Source: UBA1181 sp045226255 (lineage in GTDB: Bacteria; Bacteroidota; Bacteroidia; Bacteroidales; Paludibacteraceae). From it: DNA of 64,000 nucleotides. The DNA is taken from positions 62,001-126,000 of the forward strand of contig JBGVCG010000020.1 in assembly GCA_045226255.1 (NCBI GenBank), in the 5' to 3' direction. Below, piece after piece: positions 27,268 to 36,222 of the stretch. The translations under genes and the position numbers were made by a program. Below the pieces are notes generated by a model. That model saw nothing but the letters and a program-made list of their open reading frames with translations. It ran no database searches and was not told the DNA's origin. Numbering within the stretch: position 1 is the stretch's first letter; each line of letters opens with the position of its first letter.

Positions 27268-28182
27268 TCAGAAAATAAACATTTTACCATCTATGGCGAA
27301 ATCCGTCGCCTCGAATACGCCCTTCGCCTCTTCCAGCAAAGGGAGCGGGTCATCATATCTCGCCGAATAATGTCCGATAATCAGACGTTTCACATTCGCC
27401 ATCTTAGCGATGGTAGCCGCCTGAAGTGCGGTGGAATGCATCGTTTTCTTCGCAGCAGGCAAGTCCTGGTGCAAAAAGGTGGCTTCGTGGAAAAGGCAAT
27501 CCACCCCCTCGATATGCGACAGGAACTTCTCCGTATAAGCCGTGTCGGAACAGTAAGCGTAACTCTTCGAAGGCGTAGGATCGCTCGTCAACTGACGGTT
27601 GGGGATCAGTTCACCCTCCTCCGTCAGGAAGTCCGCTCCCCGCTTGATCAGGGGAATCTGGGCGATCGGTATATGAAAATATTTCACCATTTCACCGTCA
27701 ATATGCCGCTCCTTCTCATGCTCCTTGAAGAGGAAACCGGAAGCACGGACCGAATGTTTCAGCGGAAATGTTTTGACAGACAATGATTTGTCATCGTATA
27801 TCACCTCCGATTCTGTCGGTGAAAAGGGCACAAAATGAACATTGAACGACAAACCTTTGCAGAAGTAAGCAATCAACGGACGCAGTAGTTGCTCCAATTC
27901 AGGATAGGAATGGACATAGACATCAGAAGTACGTCCCTGCGTGTCCAACGTAGAGATGAGCCCCACCAGCCCGAAACAGTGGTCCCCATGGAGGTGCGAG
28001 ATGAAGATATGGTTCAATCGGGAGACACGCACCCCGTAACGGCGTACCTGATGCTGGGTTCCCTCCCCACAATCGATCATAAAGACCTTCTCCCTCAGGG
28101 AAAGCACCTGGGAAGGATGGGAAAACTTCTTCGTCGGCACCGCCGAACCAGCCCCTAATATCTGTAACTGAACGTTTTCCAA
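27268..28182 (-). CDS. rnz: Ribonuclease Z
   Basis: A 304-residue metallo-beta-lactamase-fold endonuclease that removes the 3' trailer of tRNA precursors. The zinc motif ISHLHGDHCFG (HxHxDH) comes about 65 residues in, followed by the GHYSARYDD His motif near the C-terminus and the exosite region expected of the family. The frame contains no ATG before the conserved VQLQILGAGSAVP start region. Of two TTG codons (28194 and 28182), the one at 28182 gives MENVQLQILG, the usual spacing, so I chose it. It is followed 5 bases later by the DUF5686 gene. Confidence 0.92.
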   Translation of the reverse strand: MENVQLQILGAGSAVPTKKFSHPSQVLSLREKVFMIDCGEGTQHQVRRYGVRVSRLNHIFISHLHGDHCFGLVGLISTLDTQGRTSDVYVHSYPELEQLLRPLIAYFCKGLSFNVHFVPFSPTESEVIYDDKSLSVKTFPLKHSVRASGFLFKEHEKERHIDGEMVKYFHIPIAQIPLIKRGADFLTEEGELIPNRQLTSDPTPSKSYAYCSDTAYTEKFLSHIEGVDCLFHEATFLHQDLPAAKKTMHSTALQAATIAKMANVKRLIIGHYSARYDDPLPLLEEAKGVFEATDFAIDGKMFIF

Positions 28183-28453
28183 TGCATTACACAATTAATA
28201 AAATGATTCATGGAAGACCATGAACCACTTACACATAAAGTCCGCAGAATCAAACAATTGCGGTCACACAAGAACAGGAGAGCCCCCTATTCACCCACAA
28301 AAATAGCCATAAAAACAGAGAGATGAAACCATTTCACACTTTTTAGCACTTCCGCACAGGGCTCTTCCTTTTAGACAATGCAAAAGACCACAAATCCTCA
28401 CGGAAAGAAGTGTTCACGGAGTTTGATGCGAAATGATCACATCATCAATAACT

Positions 28454-28489
28454 GCAAATAGTAAATCATAAATCGTCAAACAGTAAATA
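28454..28489. repeat. Degenerate heptamer repeat (GTAAATN)
   Basis: About five imperfect 7-8 base units: GCAAATA, GTAAATC, ATAAATC, GTCAAACA, GTAAATA. Similar arrays occur at 56481 and 63863. Confidence 0.6.
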
Positions 28490-28538
28490 CAACAAATGTA
28501 ACCGCCCTCCACAAAGCGCAAAATAAAGGCGAAAGCAC

Positions 28539-28570
28539 TTTCCTATTTCGAATTATTCATGCTAACTTTG
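28539..28570 (+). promoter_or_regulatory. Promoter of the CotH-like T9SS cargo gene
   Basis: TTTC (28539-28542) and TAACTTTG (28563-28570) are separated by 20 bases. The -7 box is perfect. The implied leader is about 90 bases. Confidence 0.65.
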
Positions 28571-28665
28571 CCAAAAATTTGAAACGATTCACGGATAATT
28601 TAACTTGCAGATCCATTCAAAAGAGATATATTCGCGGATGTTTCCTGACAAATTAACTGACAGAC

Positions 28666-31600
28666 ATGTATAAAAGAATTGTTATTTCGGCAGTTTTCAC
28701 CGCACTTTATGCGGCACTGTCCTTTGCGAAAGTATCCATCAGCGAGCTCTCGACTTGCAATTATTCGTCCTTCATGAATAGGGACAACTTCAACTTCTCC
28801 AATTATATCGAATTCACCACAGACAAAGACTCCGTTAACATGAACGGATACCTGATTATCCATTACGGCAAGCAGGCGGTCAAAGGGAAACTCATCGAGC
28901 GTTGGAGATGGAGGGTGGACAAAGACTGGCAAATCGGTCCCAACACCGTCCTTTGGTTGGACGACACGAAGAAAGACTCCCACGCGGACTACAAACTGGA
29001 CGCTGACGGAGGAGCCATCGTACTCTACGAGGGAGGAACAATCGTAGACTCCATCCACTACGAGAAGATGGAGGTAAACCTATCATTCGGGCGAACCAAC
29101 GCAGGAATTGGCTACATGTCACCCACACCCGGACTACCGAACACGAAAGCATACAAAGACATCAACTCTTGCAGATGCTCCGCTCCCACCTTCAGCCACA
29201 AGGGAGGCGTCATGGACGAGCCATTCCTACTCTCCATCGAAGGAGACGGTAACATATACTACACCACCAACGGTTCGGAACCAACCTTGGAGAATGGCAC
29301 CCTCTACACCGAGCCCATCTACATCGACAAGAACTCTAGCATACGGGCAAAAACATTCACGGACAGCCTGATACCGAGCAAAACAACCACTGCGACCTAC
29401 CTCGTAAACGACGAAGCGCACGACAGCCTAGGATTCTCCATACCCGTTGTATCCATCACCGTAGACTCCACATTCTTCTATGACGACTCACTGGGCATCT
29501 ACGTCACCGGGAAAAACGGGAAACGAGGAGAGAAAGACTGCACAGCAGGCAAAGCCAACTACAACCAAGAATGGAAACGCCCCATCAACTTCGAATATAT
29601 CGTGGATGGACAAACGGTCGTCTGCCAAGAACTGGAAGCGAAAGTGGAAGGAGGATGCTCCAGAAAGGAAAAGTTGAAAACGCTCTCCCTCAAAGCAAGC
29701 AAGAAAACAGGGAAGGACTCCATCGACTACCATTTCTTCTCTTCCAAACCTAATATCATCCACAAAAACATATATCTACGGAATGGTGGCACAGCCTATT
29801 CCAAAGTACGTTTCAGGGACGGATTGATGCAGACCCTAGCCATCGGCATGAACATCGACTACCAAGCCTTCCAGCCCGTAGCCTACTACATCAACGGAGT
29901 CTACCAAGGATTCATGGACCTGAACGAGCGAACCAACTCAGACTACGTCGAGGCCAATTACGGAATCGATGAAGAGGACATCGACCTCATCACCCTATCC
30001 GACCAGTTAGGCATCCGAGCAAGCTCAGGAGACAAAAACGCCTACAACGATCTGACAAGCACATTGCAGAACACCAACCCAAATGATTCCGTCACCCTAT
30101 ACGAAAGGGCCTGCGGACGAATGGACATGGACGAATATGTGGACTATCAAGTATTCCAACAATTCATCGTCAACACCGATTGGCCAGGCAACAACACGAA
30201 AATCTGGAAAGAAAAAGAGAACGGCAAGTTCCGATGGATACTCCTCGACACAGATTTCGGGCTGGGTCTTCCCGGATACGAATATTTGGGTGGAGCCTCC
30301 AAAAACATGATAAACTGGTGCGCTGGAATAAAATCCAAGCAATGGGCCAACAGCGCAAGCTGGATGACACTCATTTTCAGAAGCCTATATCCTAATAGGT
30401 TCTTCAAGAAAAAATTCATGACCAAATTCCTCATCCACCTCTCCACCACCTTCGCCCCACAACGGATCGAAGCGGTATTCGACAGCATTTCAGCCCTTGT
30501 GGACAAGGAATACCAGATATCATTCAACGGGAAAACAGGAGAGTCGGAGACCTACTCCATGCGTATATTCGCACTGAACCGCCACAAATACATATACGGG
30601 CATCTGCAAAACTATGTCGGGGGAGGTGACACAGTCAGCCTACAACTGGCATCCGAGATGAAAGAGGCCCAACTATATTTCAACGGAGAACCCATCACAG
30701 CGTACGACGGCAAATACTTCTCCAACTATGAACTGGAGCTCAACGCCATACCGCCACAAGGCTATGAACTGGACAAATGGGTCATCACGTGCGACACAAT
30801 CGGTGAAGTCGCTTTCGACACGCTGGATCCAAGGAACAAACTACCAGGGTACCTGGTGACCAAACTCCGATCCGGAGGAAAGATCACGGCTACCTTCCGA
30901 CCAATCGGAGAGCCTAAGCCAGAGAGCAAGCCGACACTCGTCATCAACGAGATATGCACCTCCAGCAACGCACTCTCCAAGAACCCGGGGCCTGACGGGA
31001 AATACTCGGATTGGATAGAGATCTACAACTACGGAGAGGAGAGCTACGACTTGGCCAACTATACCCTCTCCATCGTAGGAACAGACTCGAAAACACTCAA
31101 ACAATCAACGATCCCAGTAGGATACGAACAGACCATCATACGTCCGAAAGAACACAAAGTCCTTTGGGCGAACGGAGACAGCCTCATAGGGCCATCCAGC
31201 CTCAACTTCGCCATCAACAAGGACAGCCTATACACCATCTGTCTATCCCGCAACGATACCGACCACATCGATTGTGTGGAGCTTGTGGCCCTGCAGACCA
31301 ACGAATCCTACGCAAGAGAGATAGACAGTTCGTCGAATTGGGTCATCTACAACATCGACCCGCTGGAGCTCAACCCTACGCCAGGCAAGAAGAACGGAGA
31401 GAAGGACACGACCGGTGTGGACAACACCCTCGCCGACCTCATGTCACTCTCCCTCTACCCTAACCCGGCCAGCCAACAAATCCACATCCAGGCATCCGAG
31501 CCGATGGAACAAGTCATATTCTATGACATAACAGGCAACCAACTCCTGTGCCTTCGCCCGAAAGAGCGACAAGTATCACAGGAAATCTCCTCCTGGGCAA

Positions 31601-31668
31601 AGGGGTTGTACCTCATCGAAATTATCACAGACAAGAAATCGGGCATACTCAAATTCCTGAAAAAATAA
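28666..31668 (+). CDS. Secreted CotH-kinase-like protein with lamin-tail domains and T9SS sorting domain
   Basis: A 1000-residue secreted protein. In order: signal peptide (1-20), lamin-tail-like domain (about 20-150), chitobiase/hexosaminidase C-terminal-type domain (about 165-250, IYYTTNGSEPTLENGTLYTE), CotH kinase-like domain (about 260-680), a second lamin-tail domain (about 755-890, LVINEICTSSNAL and YSDWIEIYNYG), and a type A sorting domain (about 925-1000, LSLYPNPASQQIHI, GLYLIEI, final KFLKK). The CotH region carries YINGVYQGFMDLNE and the Asp motif FRWILLDTDFGLGLPGYE. CotH proteins are secretory protein kinases; its target here is unknown. The sorting domain implies type IX export to the cell surface. 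Confidence 0.9.
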   Translation: MYKRIVISAVFTALYAALSFAKVSISELSTCNYSSFMNRDNFNFSNYIEFTTDKDSVNMNGYLIIHYGKQAVKGKLIERWRWRVDKDWQIGPNTVLWLDDTKKDSHADYKLDADGGAIVLYEGGTIVDSIHYEKMEVNLSFGRTNAGIGYMSPTPGLPNTKAYKDINSCRCSAPTFSHKGGVMDEPFLLSIEGDGNIYYTTNGSEPTLENGTLYTEPIYIDKNSSIRAKTFTDSLIPSKTTTATYLVNDEAHDSLGFSIPVVSITVDSTFFYDDSLGIYVTGKNGKRGEKDCTAGKANYNQEWKRPINFEYIVDGQTVVCQELEAKVEGGCSRKEKLKTLSLKASKKTGKDSIDYHFFSSKPNIIHKNIYLRNGGTAYSKVRFRDGLMQTLAIGMNIDYQAFQPVAYYINGVYQGFMDLNERTNSDYVEANYGIDEEDIDLITLSDQLGIRASSGDKNAYNDLTSTLQNTNPNDSVTLYERACGRMDMDEYVDYQVFQQFIVNTDWPGNNTKIWKEKENGKFRWILLDTDFGLGLPGYEYLGGASKNMINWCAGIKSKQWANSASWMTLIFRSLYPNRFFKKKFMTKFLIHLSTTFAPQRIEAVFDSISALVDKEYQISFNGKTGESETYSMRIFALNRHKYIYGHLQNYVGGGDTVSLQLASEMKEAQLYFNGEPITAYDGKYFSNYELELNAIPPQGYELDKWVITCDTIGEVAFDTLDPRNKLPGYLVTKLRSGGKITATFRPIGEPKPESKPTLVINEICTSSNALSKNPGPDGKYSDWIEIYNYGEESYDLANYTLSIVGTDSKTLKQSTIPVGYEQTIIRPKEHKVLWANGDSLIGPSSLNFAINKDSLYTICLSRNDTDHIDCVELVALQTNESYAREIDSSSNWVIYNIDPLELNPTPGKKNGEKDTTGVDNTLADLMSLSLYPNPASQQIHIQASEPMEQVIFYDITGNQLLCLRPKERQVSQEISSWAKGLYLIEIITDKKSGILKFLKK

Positions 31669-31710
31669 ACATTTATACTCTCACTTCAGGAATTTGGAAA
31701 AGCTCTTCGT

Positions 31711-31741
31711 GAGGCGCGGGAAATTTTTCTGCGCCTCTTTT
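31711..31741 (+). terminator. Terminator after the CotH-like gene
   Basis: GAGGCGC (31711-31717) pairs with GCGCCTC (31731-31737) around a 13-base loop, followed by four T. Confidence 0.75.
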
Positions 31742-31761
31742 ATATATTTAGCGAAAACCAC

Positions 31762-31792
31762 TTGTTTCGTTCAAAAAAATGACGTAATTTCG
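31762..31792 (+). promoter_or_regulatory. Promoter of aspC
   Basis: TTG (31762-31764) and TAATTTCG (31785-31792) are 20 bases apart. The leader to the ATG is about 85 bases. The TAnnTTCG variant is shared with the ferredoxin-oxidoreductase operon. Confidence 0.65.
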
Positions 31793-31881
31793 CACCTAAT
31801 TTAGGTGTGCAAGATTTACAAACCTAACAAACTGAAATTAAACAGTATACATAAGAAACCAATTATAAAATAGACGAAAAA

Positions 31882-33078
31882 ATGGATCAAGTATCAGCCC
31901 GTTTAGCGGCCTTATCACCATCAGAGACGCTTGCCATGTCGCAAAAGAGCCAAGAATTGCGCGCACAAGGCATAGATGTAATCAACTTAAGTGTAGGAGA
32001 ACCAGACTTCAACACACCCAAGCACATCAAAGCGGCTGCGCAGAAGGCCATCGACGACAATTTTTCATTCTACTCCCCAGTGCCAGGCTATATGCCTCTT
32101 AGAAAAGCTATCGCGGAGAAGTTGAAGAAAGAGAACGGTTTGGACTTTGACCCAAGCCAAATCGTCTGCTCAAACGGTGCGAAACAAGCGGTTTGCAACG
32201 CTATCCTCAGCCTCGTCGGACCAGGTGACGAGGTGATCGTGCCTGCCCCTTACTGGGTAAGCTACGTAGAGATGGTGAAGTTGGCCGAAGGTACCAATGT
32301 GATCGTAAAGGCAGGTTTGGAGCAAAACTTCAAGATCACTCCTGCTCAATTGGAAGAGGCTATCACCCCTAAGACTAAGTTGTTGATCCTTTGCTCTCCT
32401 TCCAACCCTACCGGAAGCGTTTATTCCAAAGAGGAGTTGAAGGGATTGGCTGAGGTGATCGGCAAACACCCTAATATGTTCGTCCTCGCCGACGAAATCT
32501 ACGAGCACATCAACTACGTGGGCAAACACGAGAGCATCGCTCAATTCCCTGAGGTGAAAGATCACGTGATCATCGTGAACGGTGTATCCAAGGGTTATGC
32601 GATGACGGGTTGGAGATTGGGTTGGTTGGCCGCTCCGAAATGGATCGCCAGCGCTTGCAACAAACTCCAGGGACAATATACATCCGGACCTTGCTCCATC
32701 GCTCAAAAAGCGGCTGAGGCTGCTTACACGGGCGACCAAAGCAGCGTGGAGACCATGCGCCAGGCTTTCGAGCGCAGACGTGACCTCGTCGTTAAGATGG
32801 CGAGCGAGATCTCCGGCTTCAAGGTGAACAAACCGGACGGCGCCTTCTACATCTTCCCTGAGTGCGATTCTTACTTCGGCAAGAAGACTCCTAAGGGCGA
32901 CGTGATCAAAAGTGCGGCTGACCTCGCCATGTACCTCTTGGTGGACGGCCACGTGGCTTGCGTGGGCGGTGGCGCCTTCGGTGCTCCGAACTGCATCCGT
33001 ATGTCTTACGCCACTTCCGAGGAAAACCTCACCGAGGCGTTCAAACGTATCAAAAAAGCATTGGACATCCTGAAATAA
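31882..33078 (+). CDS. aspC: Class I aspartate aminotransferase (PLP-dependent)
   Basis: A 398-residue fold-type I aminotransferase. The N-terminus carries LSVGEPDFNTP, then SNPTGSVYS and the PLP-lysine motif VSKGYAMTGWRLGW (Lys about residue 237). The C-terminal Arg for the substrate carboxylate is in NCIRMSYATS. It most likely interconverts aspartate and glutamate with their oxo-acids in the cytosol; alternative amino donors cannot be excluded. The gene uses Leu TTG, Gly GGT and Pro CCT far more than its neighbours, as in the ferredoxin-oxidoreductase operon, which suggests strong expression. It has its own promoter and a hairpin terminator. Confidence 0.93.
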   Translation: MDQVSARLAALSPSETLAMSQKSQELRAQGIDVINLSVGEPDFNTPKHIKAAAQKAIDDNFSFYSPVPGYMPLRKAIAEKLKKENGLDFDPSQIVCSNGAKQAVCNAILSLVGPGDEVIVPAPYWVSYVEMVKLAEGTNVIVKAGLEQNFKITPAQLEEAITPKTKLLILCSPSNPTGSVYSKEELKGLAEVIGKHPNMFVLADEIYEHINYVGKHESIAQFPEVKDHVIIVNGVSKGYAMTGWRLGWLAAPKWIASACNKLQGQYTSGPCSIAQKAAEAAYTGDQSSVETMRQAFERRRDLVVKMASEISGFKVNKPDGAFYIFPECDSYFGKKTPKGDVIKSAADLAMYLLVDGHVACVGGGAFGAPNCIRMSYATSEENLTEAFKRIKKALDILK

Positions 33079-33099
33079 AGGATGTTCCGACAATAGAGC

Positions 33100-33134
33100 A
33101 AGAGGGTGTATCACAATGGTATACCCTCTTTTTT
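33100..33134 (+). terminator. Terminator after aspC
   Basis: AAGAGGGTGTA pairs with TATACCCTCTT (one G.U pair) around a short loop, followed by a run of T. Confidence 0.85.
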
Positions 33135-33168
33135 CATCACAATATATCCCCTTAAAATCCGTAGAACT

Positions 33169-34245
33169 ATGATGAAGCACAAGAAACAATTACTCCTCAG
33201 TCTGTGGCTCCTTTTCAGCCTGACATGCGCCGCAAACATGCCGGCACCTCATACATTTACGACAAGTCCCCAAGTGATCATAGTTCCCAACGACGATGAA
33301 GAGTATATAATCGGTTACTACGACGGGGGAAAAACGACCTCCGACTTCACATTCAGCCAAGCGACTGATTATAAAGTAAAAGACACATCATTTTCAGTCA
33401 CAGACAGCACAGGCAAAATCATATGCCCGAGCATCTGTCACAACAGCGGGGACACCTTGATCATAGACCTAAACAAGGCGGAGGATAGGGATTCGTCCGC
33501 AAGCACAGACTGCATATTATGGTATTGGGATAGCCAGGAGCAGCACTGGGGAAATTCTGACATTACAGAGAAGAATATAGCTGCACCAGAGGTAGAGAAC
33601 CTGCCCCAAGAAGAGGATTTCCAAAAATCAGGAGAGGACTTGCGGCGGGAAATCATAGCGGAATTCAAAGCCTGCGACACTTCCCAACTCATCCGGGCAA
33701 AAGGGAAAAGCATCATCCATTACACAGGAAAGGGGTTCTCTGTGAATGTGGTCATCTACAAACCAAGCACAGATTGGTACTACATCAGTCCTACCATAAA
33801 GAATGATGTCAAATACGAATCGATGAATGGCCCCCATTTCCCCAATTCCCTACAATGGATCACTATCCTTTTATCGATGATAATAACCGTCATCGTCGAG
33901 GTGGGTGTCGGATGGTTGTTCTTTTACCGTTCAAAAAAGGATTTGATAACCATCGCCAAGACCAACGTCATCACCAACTTACTGATGAACATCACCCTAT
34001 GCGTCGCCTTCTTCAATAGCGGCTACTACGCCATGGCTTTTGGCATTGCCTTCCTGTTCATCGTAGAACCCCTCATATGGGTTGTCGAGAGCATCGTCTA
34101 CTCCCTCAAATTGGAGAAGAAAGCCGAGCACTACATACTGAAGGCATGGGCGTTCGCCCTTGTGGCCAATGTGGCGTCCCTGCTCATAGGCCTGTTGCTC
34201 GACCATTGCGTCAGAGAGCTTGCGCTCTACATAATGCGATCATAG
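33169..34245 (+). CDS. Hypothetical exported/membrane protein
   Basis: A 358-residue protein I do not recognise. A signal peptide (KKQLLLSLWLLFSLTCA) is followed by a soluble, probably periplasmic domain (about 25-220) that includes an acidic linker (PEVENLPQEEDFQKSGEDLR). Four or five transmembrane helices then span about 228-355 (WITILLSMIITVIVEVGVGW and onward), and the protein ends with a short basic tail. The layout is that of a membrane protein with a large external N-terminal domain. The ATG at 33169 was chosen because it starts the signal peptide; a longer frame would begin within the aspC terminator hairpin. Confidence 0.65.
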   Translation: MMKHKKQLLLSLWLLFSLTCAANMPAPHTFTTSPQVIIVPNDDEEYIIGYYDGGKTTSDFTFSQATDYKVKDTSFSVTDSTGKIICPSICHNSGDTLIIDLNKAEDRDSSASTDCILWYWDSQEQHWGNSDITEKNIAAPEVENLPQEEDFQKSGEDLRREIIAEFKACDTSQLIRAKGKSIIHYTGKGFSVNVVIYKPSTDWYYISPTIKNDVKYESMNGPHFPNSLQWITILLSMIITVIVEVGVGWLFFYRSKKDLITIAKTNVITNLLMNITLCVAFFNSGYYAMAFGIAFLFIVEPLIWVVESIVYSLKLEKKAEHYILKAWAFALVANVASLLIGLLLDHCVRELALYIMRS

Positions 34246-34317
34246 TCCAACGGCAAATGATTCTTCCGTCCATTTTTTCGCGGAAAAACATTAAATTCGC
34301 ATAGAAAACGAAAAGAG

Positions 34318-35121
34318 ATGAAACTGAAGATATTGACAGAGAACACGGTCTTCCAAGCGAAGATGAAGGCCGAACTGGGCTTTTCCCTGCTCATCGAGAA
34401 CGACGAGGGGCAAACTCTCTTGTTCGACACGGGGCAAACCGACCTCTACGCCCATAACGCACAGATCGCGGAGGTGGACATATCCGCCATCCAAGCGCTC
34501 GTCATCAGCCACGGCCACTATGACCACACGGGCGGGCTGACCCATTTCCTGGCCCACAACAACCATGCGCCGGTCTATGCGAAAAAGGGCTTCGACGTGG
34601 TGCGCTACGGATCTGGCAACCGATGCATCGGACTTCCCTCTCCAAACGGCTTAGACGCTTCACGCATCAGGACGGTCACCGACATCACGGAGGTACTGCC
34701 GGGCATCTTCATCATGCCGGATGTGAAGCTCTTCGACCCGAACGAGACACACTTCACCAACATGGAGATCCAGAAGGGGGAAGATCGCGCGGAGGACCAA
34801 TTCGAGGACGAACAATACATCTGCATACGGCACGAAGGGAAAATCACCATTGTGAGCGGGTGCGCGCACCGAGGCATCGTCAACACGATACGAAGTGCGA
34901 AGGAACACTTCAGCGAGCCCATCCGCCTCGTGATCGGAGGGTTCCACACCCTGCACGAGTCACCCAACAAAATCAGCCACATCGCGAAGCTGATGAACCA
35001 ACTGGAAATTGAGGAGATCGTCGCCTGCCACTGCACCGGCATCGAACAATACGCACAGCTCAAGCAAGAGTACAAAGGGAAAATCTCCTACGGACATGTG
35101 GGGATGAATTTCTTCGTCTGA
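34318..35121 (+). CDS. Metallo-beta-lactamase-fold hydrolase (COG1237-like)
   Basis: A 267-residue soluble MBL-fold protein. The zinc motif ISHGHYDHTGG (HxHxDH, residues about 65-70) is followed by SGCAHRGIVN and GGFHTLHE, features of the subgroup annotated as 7,8-dihydropterin-6-methyl-4-(beta-D-ribofuranosyl)-aminobenzene-5'-phosphate synthase. That label comes from archaeal methanopterin biosynthesis, which is not expected here, so the reaction is unknown. The upstream ATTAAATTCGCATA string resembles a TAnnTTCG promoter. There are no partner genes on either side. Confidence 0.85.
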   Translation: MKLKILTENTVFQAKMKAELGFSLLIENDEGQTLLFDTGQTDLYAHNAQIAEVDISAIQALVISHGHYDHTGGLTHFLAHNNHAPVYAKKGFDVVRYGSGNRCIGLPSPNGLDASRIRTVTDITEVLPGIFIMPDVKLFDPNETHFTNMEIQKGEDRAEDQFEDEQYICIRHEGKITIVSGCAHRGIVNTIRSAKEHFSEPIRLVIGGFHTLHESPNKISHIAKLMNQLEIEEIVACHCTGIEQYAQLKQEYKGKISYGHVGMNFFV

Positions 35122-35394
35122 AAAAAAAATCCGCCGTTGACACAATAAAATACCCAGCTTTTCCATCCGTCTATTATATACCACACACACAAACACATAC
35201 GCATTTTATTCTTCAGAAATCAACCTGTTCCCGATGAAACACACATACAATTTAACAATAATCGTCGTTATATAGACAGAAATTAAACTGCTAGCACTAC
35301 TTAATTTTCAGGTATTAATATTACTTAAAGGGCATAGAGTTCCCGCCCCTAAGTAAGAAAGAATAAAGAGAAACTCCTAAATATTATTTAGAGT
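35122..35394. other. Leader/intergenic region with structured element
   Basis: About 270 AT-rich bases between the MBL-fold gene and the barrel protein. The only clear structure is the long hairpin at 35321-35356. No coding frame is evident. Confidence 0.55.
35321..35356 (+). promoter_or_regulatory. Long hairpin in the 5' leader of the barrel-protein gene
   Basis: TTACTTA (35321-35327) pairs exactly with TAAGTAA (35350-35356), and the inner AAGGGC/GCCCC pairs with one bulge. It ends 39 bases before the ATG and has no T-run, so it is not a classical terminator. Confidence 0.45.
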
Positions 35395-36138
35395 ATGGAA
35401 AAGATAATTTTTTTAGTATCTGCTGCATTGTTAAGTATCAACGTGTTCGCAGGCGAGCAAGGGAATGACAATGGTTTTGAGATCAAACTGTTTTCAGGAT
35501 TTACAAGTGACAACTACGGAACGGTACAAACAATAACCGATGGTTACAACCATAAAGTTAAGCATGATGCGCCAGAGCAACCAGGATTACACAAGACGCC
35601 CGAAATGGGTATCTCCTTAGGCAATCGCTGGTATCTTTTCAACCCGGGCAGATTTGGTCTCGGTATTCATGCGCGTTGGCTGGATTTCGCATACGCACAC
35701 AAAGACTGGAACACCATTGAGTACAAAAAAGGTGTTTACGGCGCTACGGCGAATAAAGATTTCATAAAACTTGGATTTGCCGGTCCGGGTGTCATCGGAA
35801 CATTCTATTTAAACGACAAAATGGCTATCGACGCTTATTACAACCTCGTTCCGACCATAGTAAATATAACCGACAGCTACGACTACAACAATGATTATCG
35901 GACTCACATGGGCTCTGATTTCGTTAAGAATGAAGATACCACCGAAATTAGTTTTGAATTCTTCCATTATTTTGGAGCAACCTTCCGCTATAAAGCATTC
36001 CAAATAGGTCTTGAATACAACATCGCGAAATTGTTCTTAGCTGATTGGGGGCCAGATGACGATGAAAACATCGATGACTATAGATTATCGAAATACAACA
36101 TGAACAACCTCCGTCTTGTCCTAGGTTTCAAATTCTAG
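35395..36138 (+). CDS. Outer-membrane beta-barrel-like exported protein
   Basis: A 247-residue exported protein. A signal peptide (IIFLVSAALLSINVFA) is followed by alternating beta-strand sequence rich in Tyr, Asp and Gly, ending LRLVLGFKF with a C-terminal Phe, as barrel proteins do. I do not recognise a named family. The gene stands alone, with a hairpin in its leader and a strong bidirectional terminator 16 bases after its stop codon. An aspartate-rich loop (GPDDDENIDDY) near the C-terminus could bind cations, but that is speculative. Confidence 0.65.
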   Translation: MEKIIFLVSAALLSINVFAGEQGNDNGFEIKLFSGFTSDNYGTVQTITDGYNHKVKHDAPEQPGLHKTPEMGISLGNRWYLFNPGRFGLGIHARWLDFAYAHKDWNTIEYKKGVYGATANKDFIKLGFAGPGVIGTFYLNDKMAIDAYYNLVPTIVNITDSYDYNNDYRTHMGSDFVKNEDTTEISFEFFHYFGATFRYKAFQIGLEYNIAKLFLADWGPDDDENIDDYRLSKYNMNNLRLVLGFKF

Positions 36139-36153
36139 AGCAATATGCTAATC

Positions 36154-36193
36154 AAAAAAAACGTTTGCCAGAATTCTGACAAACGTTTTTTTA
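36154..36193. terminator. Bidirectional rho-independent terminator
   Basis: A run of A, then ACGTTTG, pairs with CAAACGT and a run of T; the loop CCAGAATTCTGA is itself palindromic. It serves the barrel gene on the plus strand and the VIT/vWA gene on the minus strand. Confidence 0.92.
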
Positions 36194-36222
36194 TGGAATC
36201 TTTTTTATGGATAACTGTCTCA

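Larger units (their letters stand above)
28195..28665. other. Divergent intergenic region of about 470 bp
   Basis: Between rnz (minus) and the CotH-like gene (plus). It holds a GTAAATN-type tandem repeat (28454-28489) and a good plus-strand promoter (28539-28570). No coding frame is evident. Confidence 0.6.
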
